From: RGIG3077 sp045541475
GTDB lineage: Bacteria; Bacillota; Clostridia; Oscillospirales; Ruminococcaceae
Direction: 5' to 3'
Assembly (NCBI GenBank): GCA_045541475.1
Contig: JAZQJI010000031.1
Location: 1 to 64,000, forward strand
Length of the DNA: 64,000 nt
The position numbers and the translations under genes are program-made. Below are positions 33,306 to 42,158 of this stretch, one piece after another. Position 1 is the stretch's first letter. Every line of letters starts with the position of its first letter. Under the pieces are notes generated by a model. That model worked only from the letters and a program-made list of their open reading frames with translations, was not told the origin of the DNA and ran no database searches.

Positions 33306-34931
33306 GTGCAGAATGTTTGCGATGTTTACTTTGCTGCCGCAAGATTTGTTATACCGATTGCAGCCGCTGTGTTTGTGTTTTTTGCAGGCAAAGCTGTGCT
33401 GAAATACCGCAAACCTAACATTCTTGCAAGACTTGTCAGTAATGAAGAGAAACCAAAGCTGATTGATATTTACTCAAATGAGTGTGTTATAGGCTCAACG
33501 CCTTTATGTGATGTAAGACTGTCGGGTGTGGCGGACAGGCATGCGGTAATATGTAAAACAGATGAAGGCTTTGAACTTTCACCCCTTGCCGATAACATAT
33601 CAGTAAACGGCGAAAATACGGTAAAACCCGTAATGCTGTTTTCCGGTGCAAATGTCGCCTTGGGAGAAAACAGCTATAAGTTTTTAATCAACAAAAGAAA
33701 ATACTCGCCAAGCGGTGAAAAATCAGCAAACACGCTTGTTGCTGCGGTGTTTTTGGTAATGTTTCAGTTATTGGTATTTCTTTATATATTGCTGAAATAT
33801 GTTCACACAATGCCGCTTGCTGTAATAATTACAGCTTTGGCAATGTTTGTTACCGAGCTTTGTTTTTTGTGCGTAAAAAAAGCAACATCATCGCAATCGA
33901 CAGTATTATTTGGATTTTTTCTGTCCACTGTCGGACTGATGGCGGCATCAGCAGGTGATGGTTCGCGCTTTGTGAAAATAGCCATATTCATTTTTGCGGG
34001 ATTTATTTGTTTTCTCATTTTGCGATTTTTACTCAAATATCCAAAATTGTGCAGAAAAATAAGGTACCCCATAGGTATTCTTGCCTGTGCGCTTATGCTG
34101 TATAACGGCTTTTTCGGAACATATATCAACGGTGCAAAAAACTGGATATACATCGGTGATAATATATCTTTTCAGCCGTCGGAATTAATTAAAGCCGTAT
34201 TCATATTCTGCAGTGCGGCTTTGATGAACGAGCTTATCACAAAGCGTAATTTTTGTTGGTTTGCATTTTTAACGCTGTTTTTCGGCTTTTGCCTTGCTTT
34301 AATGCGGGATCTTGGCACCGCATCAATATATTTTGTAACAGCGCTGATAATTCTTTCTATGCGAGTAAAGCGTCGCAGAACAATCTATTTAATGCTTTTG
34401 CTGGCTTTAATTGGCGGTATTGTTATAATTAACGTTATGCCCCATGTTTCCGCACGTTTTGCTGTTTACGGTAATGTTTGGGATTACGCCTACGAGGGCG
34501 GTTATCAGCAAACCCGTACAATGATTGCAATTGCAAGCGGCGGCTTGTTTGGTTTGGGTGGAGCTAACGGCACTCTGATTTATGTTTCTGCTGCCGATAC
34601 TGACCTTGTTTTTGGTGTTATCTGCGAAGAATGGGGACTTTTGCTCGGTTTCTGCGTTGCGGCTAGCTTGTGTATTCTGCTTATTTCATGCGTTAAGTCA
34701 ATCAATTTTGGTGCATCAAGCTTTTATTCGGTTGCAGGCTGTGCCGCAAGCGGACTTTACCTTTTCCAATCGGCACTTAATATATTCGGCTCGGTTGATA
34801 TTTTGCCCTTAACGGGCGTTGCGTTGCCGTTTATAAGCAACGGCGGCTCCGCCATGATTGCATCATGGTCGCTTTTGGCTTTTGTTCATGCTTATCTTGA
34901 AACTTGCGAAAGGGGTGAGTGTGTTGAGTAA
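33306..34931 (+). CDS. ftsW: FHA-domain FtsW/RodA-type SEDS glycosyltransferase
   Basis: About 541 aa. The GTG start at 33306 has AAAGGTG at proper distance. One N-terminal helix is followed by an FHA domain (about residues 45-130), with VIGSTPLCDVRL and ADRHAVI giving the phosphothreonine-binding core. The SEDS membrane domain then shows GAKNWI, FQPSELIKAV, GGYQQTRTMIAIASGGLFG and LPLTGVALPFISNGGSAM. SEDS proteins polymerise lipid II in division, elongation or sporulation. The FHA domain suggests control by a Ser/Thr kinase such as PrkC. The paired class B PBP gene overlaps its end. Confidence 0.88.
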   Translation: MQNVCDVYFAAARFVIPIAAAVFVFFAGKAVLKYRKPNILARLVSNEEKPKLIDIYSNECVIGSTPLCDVRLSGVADRHAVICKTDEGFELSPLADNISVNGENTVKPVMLFSGANVALGENSYKFLINKRKYSPSGEKSANTLVAAVFLVMFQLLVFLYILLKYVHTMPLAVIITALAMFVTELCFLCVKKATSSQSTVLFGFFLSTVGLMAASAGDGSRFVKIAIFIFAGFICFLILRFLLKYPKLCRKIRYPIGILACALMLYNGFFGTYINGAKNWIYIGDNISFQPSELIKAVFIFCSAALMNELITKRNFCWFAFLTLFFGFCLALMRDLGTASIYFVTALIILSMRVKRRRTIYLMLLLALIGGIVIINVMPHVSARFAVYGNVWDYAYEGGYQQTRTMIAIASGGLFGLGGANGTLIYVSAADTDLVFGVICEEWGLLLGFCVAASLCILLISCVKSINFGASSFYSVAGCAASGLYLFQSALNIFGSVDILPLTGVALPFISNGGSAMIASWSLLAFVHAYLETCERGECVE

Positions 34932-36291
34932 ACATAAAGTATCTTCACGCAGTTTTTTCATGATATTGATGATTTTGCTGTTTGTTTCGGGTTTTGTGTA
35001 CTTTATTGTGTCATATATCTTTAACGCTGATGATTGGGCGTTGTTTGCATCAAATCGCCATGTTTACAAAAATGGCGAAATATTGCACGGCGGTACTATT
35101 ACAGACTGTAATGGTGTTGTACTTGTCACTACAAACGAAGATGAAAGAGTTTATAATGAAGACGAAAATATAAGACTTTCCACGCTTCATGCTGTTGGCG
35201 ATTTATCAGGGTTTATCGCAACGGGTATACAATCTCAATATATCGAAGATGTAACGGGTTACGATAAAATAAACGGTCTGTATTCACTTAAAGACAGCGG
35301 TAACGATATCGAGCTTACTCTTGATGCAAAAATATGTGCAAAAGCTTATGAAGAGCTAAAAGGATATAACGGAACTATTGGCATATATAACTACAAAACG
35401 GGTGAAATTGTTTGCATGGTATCAACCCCTGCTTATGATGTTTACGACGAGAACGTAGTGCTTGATGACATGGAAGGCGTTTATATGAATCGCTTTTTGT
35501 CATCTACGTTCACTCCCGGCTCAACCTTTAAGGTGGTAACAGCCTGCGCTGCTGTTGGTACTTTTGATGATGCCTATACTCGTGAATATACCTGCAACGG
35601 CGGAACGACTATTAAGGGAGAGTGGGTGGCTTGCACGGGCAACCATGGTACAATTACTCTGCAAACTGCATTTGCAAGATCGTGCAACAGCTATTTTTCT
35701 CAGCTTACAGTAGATTTAGGCAAGGATACCTTGACTGAATACGCTGAAAAACTTGGCTTTAACGGTGATTTTTATCTTGACGGAATTAAGGCGGCTAAAT
35801 CAAGCTACAATGTAAGCGATGCAAAAACAATTGATTTTGCATGGTCCGGCATTGGTCAGTATAAAGATTTGTTTAACCCCTTGCAGTACATGACAGCAAT
35901 TGGCGCAATTGCAAACGGCGGCAAAGCTGTTGAACCATATTTGATTGAGAATATCAAGAATGAGTTTGGTTTAAGCGTTTACAAAGCAAAACCCGATGAA
36001 ATTGATATGGTTGATGGTTATGTTGCAGAAAGCGTTGGCGATTTGATGGACTACGCTGTTGAATCTTACTATACAAAGGAAAAATTTGGCAATCTTAACG
36101 TGTGTGCTAAAACGGGTACTGCCGAGATTGGCGAAGATGATATTCCGCACTCGGTATTTGTAGGATTTGTTGATGATGACGATATGCCGTTTGCTTTTGT
36201 AGCGATTGTAGAAAATGGCGGCTCGGGAAATGTAAAAGCGTTAAATTCGGTTGCTAATGTGTTAAAATACGCTGCTGAAATTTATAAGTAA
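34921..36291 (+). CDS. Class B penicillin-binding protein (transpeptidase)
   Basis: About 456 aa. GTG 34921 (or TTG 34924) follows AGGGG and overlaps the ftsW end by 11 bases. One membrane anchor (FFMILMILLFVSGFVYFIV) precedes a short dimerisation region and the transpeptidase domain. Catalytic motifs are STFK in TPGSTFKVV, SCN in ARSCNSYFS and KTG in AKTGTAE. It is short for a class B PBP and lacks PASTA repeats. It resembles the PbpA/FtsI partner found beside FHA-FtsW genes in Clostridia and Actinobacteria. It cross-links peptidoglycan made by the adjacent SEDS protein. Confidence 0.9.
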   Translation: MLSKHKVSSRSFFMILMILLFVSGFVYFIVSYIFNADDWALFASNRHVYKNGEILHGGTITDCNGVVLVTTNEDERVYNEDENIRLSTLHAVGDLSGFIATGIQSQYIEDVTGYDKINGLYSLKDSGNDIELTLDAKICAKAYEELKGYNGTIGIYNYKTGEIVCMVSTPAYDVYDENVVLDDMEGVYMNRFLSSTFTPGSTFKVVTACAAVGTFDDAYTREYTCNGGTTIKGEWVACTGNHGTITLQTAFARSCNSYFSQLTVDLGKDTLTEYAEKLGFNGDFYLDGIKAAKSSYNVSDAKTIDFAWSGIGQYKDLFNPLQYMTAIGAIANGGKAVEPYLIENIKNEFGLSVYKAKPDEIDMVDGYVAESVGDLMDYAVESYYTKEKFGNLNVCAKTGTAEIGEDDIPHSVFVGFVDDDDMPFAFVAIVENGGSGNVKALNSVANVLKYAAEIYK

Positions 36292-36301
36292 GGTAGATTA
36301 A

Positions 36302-36979
36302 ATGGAAAATATCAAAAACGAATTGTTTTCGTTGCAGGATTTGAAATATCGCGATTTTACAGCAAATTTGCTTCCAAATATTCCCAAAGAGAAGATTATC
36401 GGCATAAGGATACCGATTTTGCGTAAATTTGCATCAAACCTAACCGTTGACGATAAACAAAAAGTGCTTAATGAAAATAATCATCAATATCTTGAAGAAA
36501 AGAATCTGCATGCGTTTGTGCTTGAAAAAATCAAAGATTTTGATGAGTGTATAAAGCTTGTAGATGCGTTTTTGCCGCAGATTGATAACTGGTCCACCTG
36601 TGATTCATTAAATCCAAAGGTGTTTGTCAAGAATAAGGTAAAGCTTTTGAAATACATTGATTTGTGGCTAAAATCTCCGCATGAATATACCGTGCGCTTT
36701 GCAATTAAAATGCTTATGACATATTATCTGGGTGATGATTTTAAATCTGAATACGCTCAGAAAGTTGCCGATGTTAAACACGACGAATACTATGTTTTAA
36801 TGATGAAAGCATGGTATTTTGCAACGGCGCTTGCCAAAAATTATGATGATTGCATAAGGTTTATCGAAAAAAATATGCTTGATAAGTTTTCGCATAACAA
36901 AGCTATACAAAAAGCCATTGAAAGCTACCGTGTTGATAACGCACATAAGGAATACCTCAAAACGCTTAAAATCAGATAA
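36302..36979 (+). CDS. AlkD-like DNA alkylation repair protein
   Basis: 225 aa, all helical HEAT-like repeats. Conserved pieces of the AlkD/DNA-alkylation-repair family include KIIGIRIPILRKFA near the start, IDNWSTCDSL, HEYTVRFAIKMLMTYYL and YYVLMMKAWYFATALAK. AlkD removes alkylated purines without base flipping. It starts 10 bases after the PBP stop on the same strand, so it is likely part of that transcript. Several family members are not glycosylases, so enzymatic function is moderately certain. Confidence 0.82.
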   Translation: MENIKNELFSLQDLKYRDFTANLLPNIPKEKIIGIRIPILRKFASNLTVDDKQKVLNENNHQYLEEKNLHAFVLEKIKDFDECIKLVDAFLPQIDNWSTCDSLNPKVFVKNKVKLLKYIDLWLKSPHEYTVRFAIKMLMTYYLGDDFKSEYAQKVADVKHDEYYVLMMKAWYFATALAKNYDDCIRFIEKNMLDKFSHNKAIQKAIESYRVDNAHKEYLKTLKIR

Positions 36980-36981
36980 AT

Positions 36982-37010
36982 TTGACTATTTTAACGTTTT
37001 GTAGTATAAT
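36982..37010 (+). promoter_or_regulatory. Sigma-A promoter of rpe
   Basis: TTGACT (36982-36987), a 17-base spacer and TATAAT (37005-37010), 39 bases before the TTG start. Confidence 0.8.
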
Positions 37011-37048
37011 AATATGTTGTAATAATTTTTGAATGTGGAGGATTTGCT

Positions 37049-37696
37049 TTGTCAGTTGTAGTTTCTGCATCAATTCTTGCTTGTGATTTGCTTAATCTTG
37101 AAAAGGAAATTAAGCGCATTGAAGATTCTAAAATAGATATGATCCATTATGATGTAATGGATGGCGTTTTTGTGCCCAGCCTTACTTATGGTGATGTTAT
37201 TCTGTCTAAAATCTCTAATATAACGGATATGTTTCTTGACGTTCATTTAATGACCGTAAATCCGCTAAATCAGGTTGGTTTGTTTGCAAATGCGGGCGCT
37301 GATATGATAACTTTTCACCTTGAAAGCCAAAGCGATGTTATGGACACGATAAAAGCCATAAAATCACACGGCATAAAGGCGGGCATTTCAATCAAGCCCG
37401 ATACTAAGGCTGAAACTGTTATTCCATATATTGATTATGTCGATTCTGTTCTCGTTATGACGGTTGAACCCGGCAAAGGGGGACAATCCTTTATTGAAAG
37501 CACATTAGAAAAGGTTAGCGATATTAATGACTATATTGCGCTTGCAAATTTAAAATGTACAGTTCAGGTAGATGGCGGAATTAACGAAAGTACTGCGTTA
37601 AAGGCTTATGTTGCGGGCGCACGCAATATGGTTGCAGGTACTTATTTATTTAAAGCACCCGATATGAAAAAAGCTACCGATGCAATCAGGTTTTAA
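37049..37696 (+). CDS. rpe: Ribulose-phosphate 3-epimerase
   Basis: 215 aa, a TIM barrel of the pentose phosphate pathway that interconverts ribulose and xylulose 5-phosphate. SASILACDLLNLEKEI, HYDVMDGVFVPSLTYG, LDVHLMTVNP and VMTVEPGKGGQSFI carry the catalytic Asp residues and metal-binding His. VDGGINEST and VAGTYLF complete the phosphate site. The start is TTG 37049, 8 bases after GGAGG. The 3' end overlaps the convergent mecA end by 11 bases. Confidence 0.94.
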   Translation: MSVVVSASILACDLLNLEKEIKRIEDSKIDMIHYDVMDGVFVPSLTYGDVILSKISNITDMFLDVHLMTVNPLNQVGLFANAGADMITFHLESQSDVMDTIKAIKSHGIKAGISIKPDTKAETVIPYIDYVDSVLVMTVEPGKGGQSFIESTLEKVSDINDYIALANLKCTVQVDGGINESTALKAYVAGARNMVAGTYLFKAPDMKKATDAIRF

Positions 37697-38243
37697 TCAT
37701 TGAATTTATGTGTTTTACAGCATCATTTTCAAAAATAATGCAGTTGCGTTCTATCGCGTTACTCAGTTGATATGCGCATGAATAGAATATATCACCGAAT
37801 TCATGCAGTATATGCAGCAACAAATCTTTATCTGAATTACTTGCTTTTAGTATCAGATATATACCACTTTTGTCGGTGAACAGCACACTCTGCGTTATTT
37901 TTTCTGCGTGCTTTTCAAGTGTGGCGCATAGCGGAAATAAATCAAAAGCATCATTTACTCTGCAAATCAGCATATCGCTTTGCTTGCGCTTGTAACGCTT
38001 TGAGTTGTAGCTTGAAATATATAAAATACATCCGTTTTTTTGAGCAAAGACTTCAATGGTATAATTATCGCTTTGCGGTTCAAACTGTGTGCTTGCCGAG
38101 GCAATCGCAATGATTTCGCTTAAAAACTGCTTTGAAAAAGCTGTATCTATTCCGTTGTCATCAAGCGATATGTTATATTGCTTAAGCTCTTCTATGCTTA
38201 GGTATACCTTGATTGTGTTCTGGCTGAGTTTTTCGATTTTCAG
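37686..38243 (-). CDS. mecA: MecA-like adaptor protein (apparent CTG start)
   Basis: About 185 aa. From the CTG at 38243-38241 the frame reads KIEKLSQNTIKVYLS, then DDNGIDTAFSKQFLSEIIA, the classic MecA N-terminus, and continues through a linker into the C-terminal ClpC-binding fold. No ATG, GTG or TTG occurs in frame between an upstream AAGGGGGG and the CTG, so CTG is probably the start. The first internal ATG (37973) would remove half the protein. MecA targets substrates to ClpCP. Its substrates here are unknown. Confidence 0.8.
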   Translation of the reverse strand: MKIEKLSQNTIKVYLSIEELKQYNISLDDNGIDTAFSKQFLSEIIAIASASTQFEPQSDNYTIEVFAQKNGCILYISSYNSKRYKRKQSDMLICRVNDAFDLFPLCATLEKHAEKITQSVLFTDKSGIYLILKASNSDKDLLLHILHEFGDIFYSCAYQLSNAIERNCIIFENDAVKHINSMIKT

Positions 38244-38306
38244 CTTGTTTGCCCCCCTTATGAATTAATATATAAACATATTGGCATTGCGCCGAAAGGA
38301 TTTATT

Positions 38307-39458
38307 TTGAACGAAAGATTAACCAAGGATAACACCTATTCGCCGGATATTATCATAACATTGCTGGCTATTTTGGCAATGTCATGCTTTTATCATGGTA
38401 TGCGTGTAGTTATCGTCTGTGCAATAAGCGCTTTAAGCTGTTACGCATTTGAGCTTTTAGCACTTAAACTAATGGATAAAAAGATGGCATTTCACGATTA
38501 TTCTGCCGCAATTACCGGTGTAATTATCGGCTTGATGATGCCTGCAACAGTAAAGTACAGCGTACTTATTGTAACAAGCTTTGTAGCTATGATTATAGCA
38601 AAGCATATTTTCGGTGGCTCGGGACACGAAATTTTTAACCCTGCTGCCGTGGCTTATGTTTTTGCGGCGTTGTGTTGGCCCAATCACATACTTATGTACC
38701 CAAAAACCACAACGGATTTAGCTATTTCAAATTATGTTGATGTTGAATTGACAGAATCTTTTACACGCCTTTTCAACAGCGGCTCTGTCACAAACAATGT
38801 CGATTTGGAAGTGTTGCTGGGCTACTTTGACGGACCTGTTGCCTGCACGCAGATACTTGTAATTTTTGTGTGTGCTATTGTTCTTTTAATGCGCCGTAGT
38901 GTATCAATATCAGCATTTATCGGCTTTATCGGAACATTTATGACAATAAGCTTTATTGCACCTGCTCTCACACAAATGGATACAAGTGACTATATGTTTT
39001 ATGAGCTTTCTACAAATATGCTTGTATTTGCAGCGCTTTTTATCGTGTCCGATTATCGCTTTTTGCCAACGGGTGCATTAAATCGATTTATAATGGGTGT
39101 TTTTGTTGCGTGTTTTACATTGTTATTCCGTCGTATCGGCGATGTGGAAAACCCTGTTATGTTCGCCGTACTTATTACAAATCCATTTGTTGATGTTGTA
39201 GATAACTATCGTGTTCGTTTTATTGCCTTTATAAGAGGCGCCGGTGATGAAAACAGCGAACAGAGAGAAAAAATAAGAAGTGTTTTTGATAAAGTTGTTG
39301 CATTTTTTACATGGATAGCAAATGTGATTATAGATGCAGTAAAAAAAGTCTTTTCATCAATATTCTCTTTAGCTAATGTTAAAGGTGATAAGAATATGCA
39401 AGTAGATGAAATTTCTGATGAAAGCATTGCAGAAAAGGAGGTAAATGATGAAGAATAA
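38307..39458 (+). CDS. Divergent RnfD/NqrB-like membrane protein
   Basis: 383 aa with about ten helices. TTG 38307 follows GAAAGGA. The order and motifs follow RnfD: DYSAAITGVIIGLMMPAT, KHIFGGSGHEIFNPAAVAY, later VSDYRFLPTGAL and a GIGR-like turn. The flavinylation sequence expected near SGAT is not recognisable (the region reads VDVELTESFTRLF and NSGSVTNN). A charged C-terminal tail of about 70 residues is extra. It begins a three-gene unit with RnfE- and RnfA-like genes. RnfC, RnfG and RnfB are missing on either side. Confidence 0.72.
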   Translation: MNERLTKDNTYSPDIIITLLAILAMSCFYHGMRVVIVCAISALSCYAFELLALKLMDKKMAFHDYSAAITGVIIGLMMPATVKYSVLIVTSFVAMIIAKHIFGGSGHEIFNPAAVAYVFAALCWPNHILMYPKTTTDLAISNYVDVELTESFTRLFNSGSVTNNVDLEVLLGYFDGPVACTQILVIFVCAIVLLMRRSVSISAFIGFIGTFMTISFIAPALTQMDTSDYMFYELSTNMLVFAALFIVSDYRFLPTGALNRFIMGVFVACFTLLFRRIGDVENPVMFAVLITNPFVDVVDNYRVRFIAFIRGAGDENSEQREKIRSVFDKVVAFFTWIANVIIDAVKKVFSSIFSLANVKGDKNMQVDEISDESIAEKEVNDEE

Positions 39459-40128
39459 GGTTTTTACTTCCGATGTATTTGATGGGCTTTTTAAACGTAA
39501 CCCATTGTTTGTTTGCGGTTTTATCATTGCGCCTGTTGTGGCTTGCTGCTATTCGCTTAAAAATGCGTTGCTGCTTACTTTCGTCTTTTCTATAACAACG
39601 TTTTTAACATTGCTGATATCGACATTTATCCCCAGAAATGTTGTTTACACACTGCGCATTATATTATATACCGTAATCGCATCAATTGTGTTTGTACCAA
39701 TTTATGGATTGGCGGTAGACATTTTTGGCGATAGGGTTAACGAATTTGGTTTTTTTCTGCCGCTGCTTGTTACAAATTCAATGATATCACTGCAATGCGA
39801 ACTGATTTTTTATAAAATGCCCAAGCTTAAAATGCTTGTGTCAGTTCCGTTTTATATCTTAGGTTTTGATATTGCCGTGCTGATTTTTGCAATTCTGCGT
39901 GAAATGCTTACATTCGGCACAGTATTTGATAAAGTTGTGTTTACAGGACTTAATATTGATATTTTCAGTCTTACCTGCGGTGGATTTATTCTGCTCGGTC
40001 TTGTGTGCGGCCTTTATAGAAAAATATTGATATTTATTCAGGACCATAACGATATTGATATTGTAGATAAAGCAGCTGAAATGGACAAACCAGAAGATGT
40101 TAAGGATATTTTGGAGGAAATGCTGTGA
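39445..40128 (+). CDS. Divergent RnfE/NqrD-like membrane protein
   Basis: 227 aa, six helices. ATG 39445 lies behind GGAGG and overlaps the RnfD-like gene by 14 bases. GLFKRNPLFVCGFIIAPVVA aligns with the usual GL.K.NP.FVQ.LG.CP, but the membrane cysteine is replaced (IIAP). The second signature, normally VNC.I.GRAEAFA, reads VTNSMISLQCELIF, so NC has become NS. ILREMLTFGTVF matches the usual IRE..G.GT.FG. In Rnf and Nqr these cysteines help hold a membrane [2Fe-2S] cluster. The assignment to the family is firm, but its redox function is doubtful. Confidence 0.72.
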   Translation: MMKNKVFTSDVFDGLFKRNPLFVCGFIIAPVVACCYSLKNALLLTFVFSITTFLTLLISTFIPRNVVYTLRIILYTVIASIVFVPIYGLAVDIFGDRVNEFGFFLPLLVTNSMISLQCELIFYKMPKLKMLVSVPFYILGFDIAVLIFAILREMLTFGTVFDKVVFTGLNIDIFSLTCGGFILLGLVCGLYRKILIFIQDHNDIDIVDKAAEMDKPEDVKDILEEML

Positions 40129-40700
40129 TTTTATTATTAGAAACGATTATTGCAGCCTTTGCGTCAATATTCACTGAAAACCTTGTACTACTGCGCGGAC
40201 TCGGCAGCAGTACCATGATAATGGCTTCGCGAAGTAAAAAACAGCTTATGGGTGTAAGCTTGTGCATAACATATTTTTCTACAATTTGTTCTGTTATAAT
40301 TTATATTATAGATAAGTTTTTGCAAATTGATATTCAAAAGGGTTATGCGCCGCTTATCTTCACCGCAACTGTCGGCTGTGTTTACAGCCTTACATTGTTT
40401 GTGCTTATTTTTGCATCACCAAAGTTGTTTGCAAAGCTTAAAAACTATATTCATCTTTCGGCATACAATTGTTCGGTTATCGGTTGCCTTATGATTAATA
40501 CCGCAGATAACGAAACCTTTTGGGAATACCTTAATTTTGGTTTTTTCTCCGGCATTGGTTTTCTTGTTTCTGCATATATGCTTAAAATTGCTTACAGGCG
40601 ACTTAATTCCGAGAATATACCGCCGAGCTTTCGCGGATATCCCGCAATGCTGATTTATATTGGCATACTTTCTATGGCCATATACGGCTTTGTAAACTGA
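40125..40700 (+). CDS. Divergent RnfA/NqrE-like membrane protein
   Basis: 191 aa, six helices, GTG 40125, overlapping the RnfE-like stop by 4 bases. FTENLVLLRGLGSSTMI aligns with the standard NNFVL.RFLGICPFLG, but Cys-Pro is replaced by Ser-Thr. The second signature is kept as YNCSVIGCLMIN (usual TNCAVLGVAL.N). IPPSFRGYPAMLI matches the usual IP..F.G.PI.L. Only one of the four expected cluster cysteines of the A/E pair therefore remains. It closes the DEA unit. Confidence 0.72.
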   Translation: MILLLETIIAAFASIFTENLVLLRGLGSSTMIMASRSKKQLMGVSLCITYFSTICSVIIYIIDKFLQIDIQKGYAPLIFTATVGCVYSLTLFVLIFASPKLFAKLKNYIHLSAYNCSVIGCLMINTADNETFWEYLNFGFFSGIGFLVSAYMLKIAYRRLNSENIPPSFRGYPAMLIYIGILSMAIYGFVN

Positions 40701-40780
40701 TTATTTGCAAAAAACTCTTTACTTTTTTGTTTTAATGTGTTAAAATAATAATGCAGATATATGAAAGGCAGTGAAAATTT

Positions 40781-41089
40781 ATGGAAAGCAAACTTAAAGA
40801 TAAATCACTTGACAGCTTGTTTGAAGCAATCCTTTGCCTTGAAACAATGGATGAATGTTATAACTTTTTTGAGGATTTGTGCACCGTTCTGGAACTGAAA
40901 TCCTTTGCCCAGAGATTTGTTGTTGCCAAAATGCTTAGCGAGCATAAGGTGTATAGCGATATCGTCAGCGAAACAGGTGCTTCCACCGCAACAATCAGCC
41001 GTGTAAACCGTTCACTTAACTATGGTTGCGGCGGATATGATGTTGTATTTTCAAGATTAAATCAAGACAAACAGCAGGATAACGAATAG
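40781..41089 (+). CDS. YerC/TrpR-like DNA-binding protein
   Basis: 102 aa. An all-helical TrpR-family fold is visible. It has CLETMDECYNFFEDLCT, LELKSFAQRFVVAKML and the helix-turn-helix YSDIVSETGASTATISRVNR, followed by SLNYGCGGYD, which is a YerC/YecD signature. The physiological ligand is unknown in this family. TTTACT and TAAAAT boxes with 17-base spacing lie at 40718-40746. The stop overlaps the next start by one base. Confidence 0.85.
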   Translation: MESKLKDKSLDSLFEAILCLETMDECYNFFEDLCTVLELKSFAQRFVVAKMLSEHKVYSDIVSETGASTATISRVNRSLNYGCGGYDVVFSRLNQDKQQDNE

Positions 41090-41841
41090 TGGCAGGTTAC
41101 AACGCTTTTTCGATGTTTTATGACGAATTGACATCGAATATTGATTATGCCAAAAGGGCAGAGTATTTTGATACTCTCATAAATAAGCATGGCGGCAAAA
41201 AAGGCATTTTGCTTGATTTGTGCTGCGGCACGGGTAGTCTTTCTCAACAGTTTGCAATGCTTGGCTACGATGTTATCGCAACCGATGCTTCAATGCAAAT
41301 GCTTAACATTGCTCTTGACAAAAAGGCGGATAATGGTCTTAACATTCAGTATCTTTGTCAGGATATGCGCAAGCTTGATATGTTTGGCACAATTGATGTT
41401 ACAATATGCGCACTTGATAGTTTAAATCATTTGCCATCAATTGATGACGTTAAAAAAGTGTTTGAGCGTGTACATTTGTTCTGTGAACCGGGCGGCTTAT
41501 TTATTTTTGATGTAAATACAATTTTTAAGCATAAAAACATACTTGGCAATAATATATATACTTATGACATGAAAAATGTTTTTTGTGTGTGGGAAAACAC
41601 ATATATTGCTGAAAAACAACGCACAGATATTGATTTGAATATTTTTGCCAAGGATGGAAACTGTTATCAGAGATATATCGAGAGCTTTTCTGAGCACGCT
41701 TTTGAGCTCGATGCAATAGAGAAAGCCTTGAAGCAGGTGGGTTTTGATATCTGTGCTGTTTATGATTATGATAGTTTTAACCCTATCCGCATTGACAGCG
41801 AAAAGGTGATTTTTGTCGCAAAAAAACCAAACACACTTTAA
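41089..41841 (+). CDS. Class I SAM-dependent methyltransferase
   Basis: 250 aa from GTG 41089, overlapping the previous stop (TAGTG). Motif I is LLDLCCGTGSLSQQ, with acidic motif II ATDASMQML and motif IV VTICALDSLNHL, a normal Rossmann methyltransferase fold. YNAFSMFYDELTSNIDY at the start is typical of a widespread Firmicute family of unknown substrate. Coupling to the YerC-like gene suggests cotranscription, but no pathway can be inferred. Confidence 0.85.
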   Translation: MAGYNAFSMFYDELTSNIDYAKRAEYFDTLINKHGGKKGILLDLCCGTGSLSQQFAMLGYDVIATDASMQMLNIALDKKADNGLNIQYLCQDMRKLDMFGTIDVTICALDSLNHLPSIDDVKKVFERVHLFCEPGGLFIFDVNTIFKHKNILGNNIYTYDMKNVFCVWENTYIAEKQRTDIDLNIFAKDGNCYQRYIESFSEHAFELDAIEKALKQVGFDICAVYDYDSFNPIRIDSEKVIFVAKKPNTL

Positions 41842-41875
41842 ATGTTAAAAAATTATTAATTCGACTCGTTAACCG

Positions 41876-41904
41876 TTGACAAATCAAGCGATTTGGTATA
41901 TAAT
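41876..41904 (+). promoter_or_regulatory. Consensus promoter of tRNA-Cys
   Basis: TTGACA (41876-41881), a 17-base spacer and TATAAT (41899-41904), 18 bases before the tRNA. Confidence 0.88.
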
Positions 41905-41921
41905 ATACAAGTCGCTAAAGT

Positions 41922-41995
41922 GGCGCTATAGCCAAGTGGTAAGGCAATGGTCTGCAACACCGTGATCACCGGTTCAAATCCGGTTGGCGCCTCCA
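41922..41995 (+). tRNA. tRNA-Cys (GCA)
   Basis: A complete cloverleaf has acceptor GGCGCTA/TGGCGCC, anticodon loop TCTGCAACA with anticodon GCA, T arm GGTTCAAATCC, discriminator U and encoded CCA. Its length of 74 with CCA is typical for tRNA-Cys. Confidence 0.96.
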
Positions 41996-42020
41996 GCCGA
42001 GTGCTCTCGGCACAGCAATT

Positions 42021-42052
42021 ACGGATATCACATTTGTGGTATCCGTTTTTAT
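42021..42052 (+). terminator. Terminator of tRNA-Cys
   Basis: ACGGATATCACA and TGTGGTATCCGT form a 12-bp stem with one G-T pair, followed by TTTTTATTTT. Confidence 0.8.
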
Positions 42053-42158
42053 TTTATCACGACTATTACTCTAATTTGATTGCTATTTGCATTTATAAAA
42101 ACCAAGTGTGCAAATTTTGACGTTTATACTATATAATGGTTTGGAAAGGTGCTGCTTT

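Noticed and set aside
38307..40700. Complete Rnf complex
   Set aside because: Only D-, E- and A-like genes are present. No B, C or G gene occurs before mecA or after the A-like gene.
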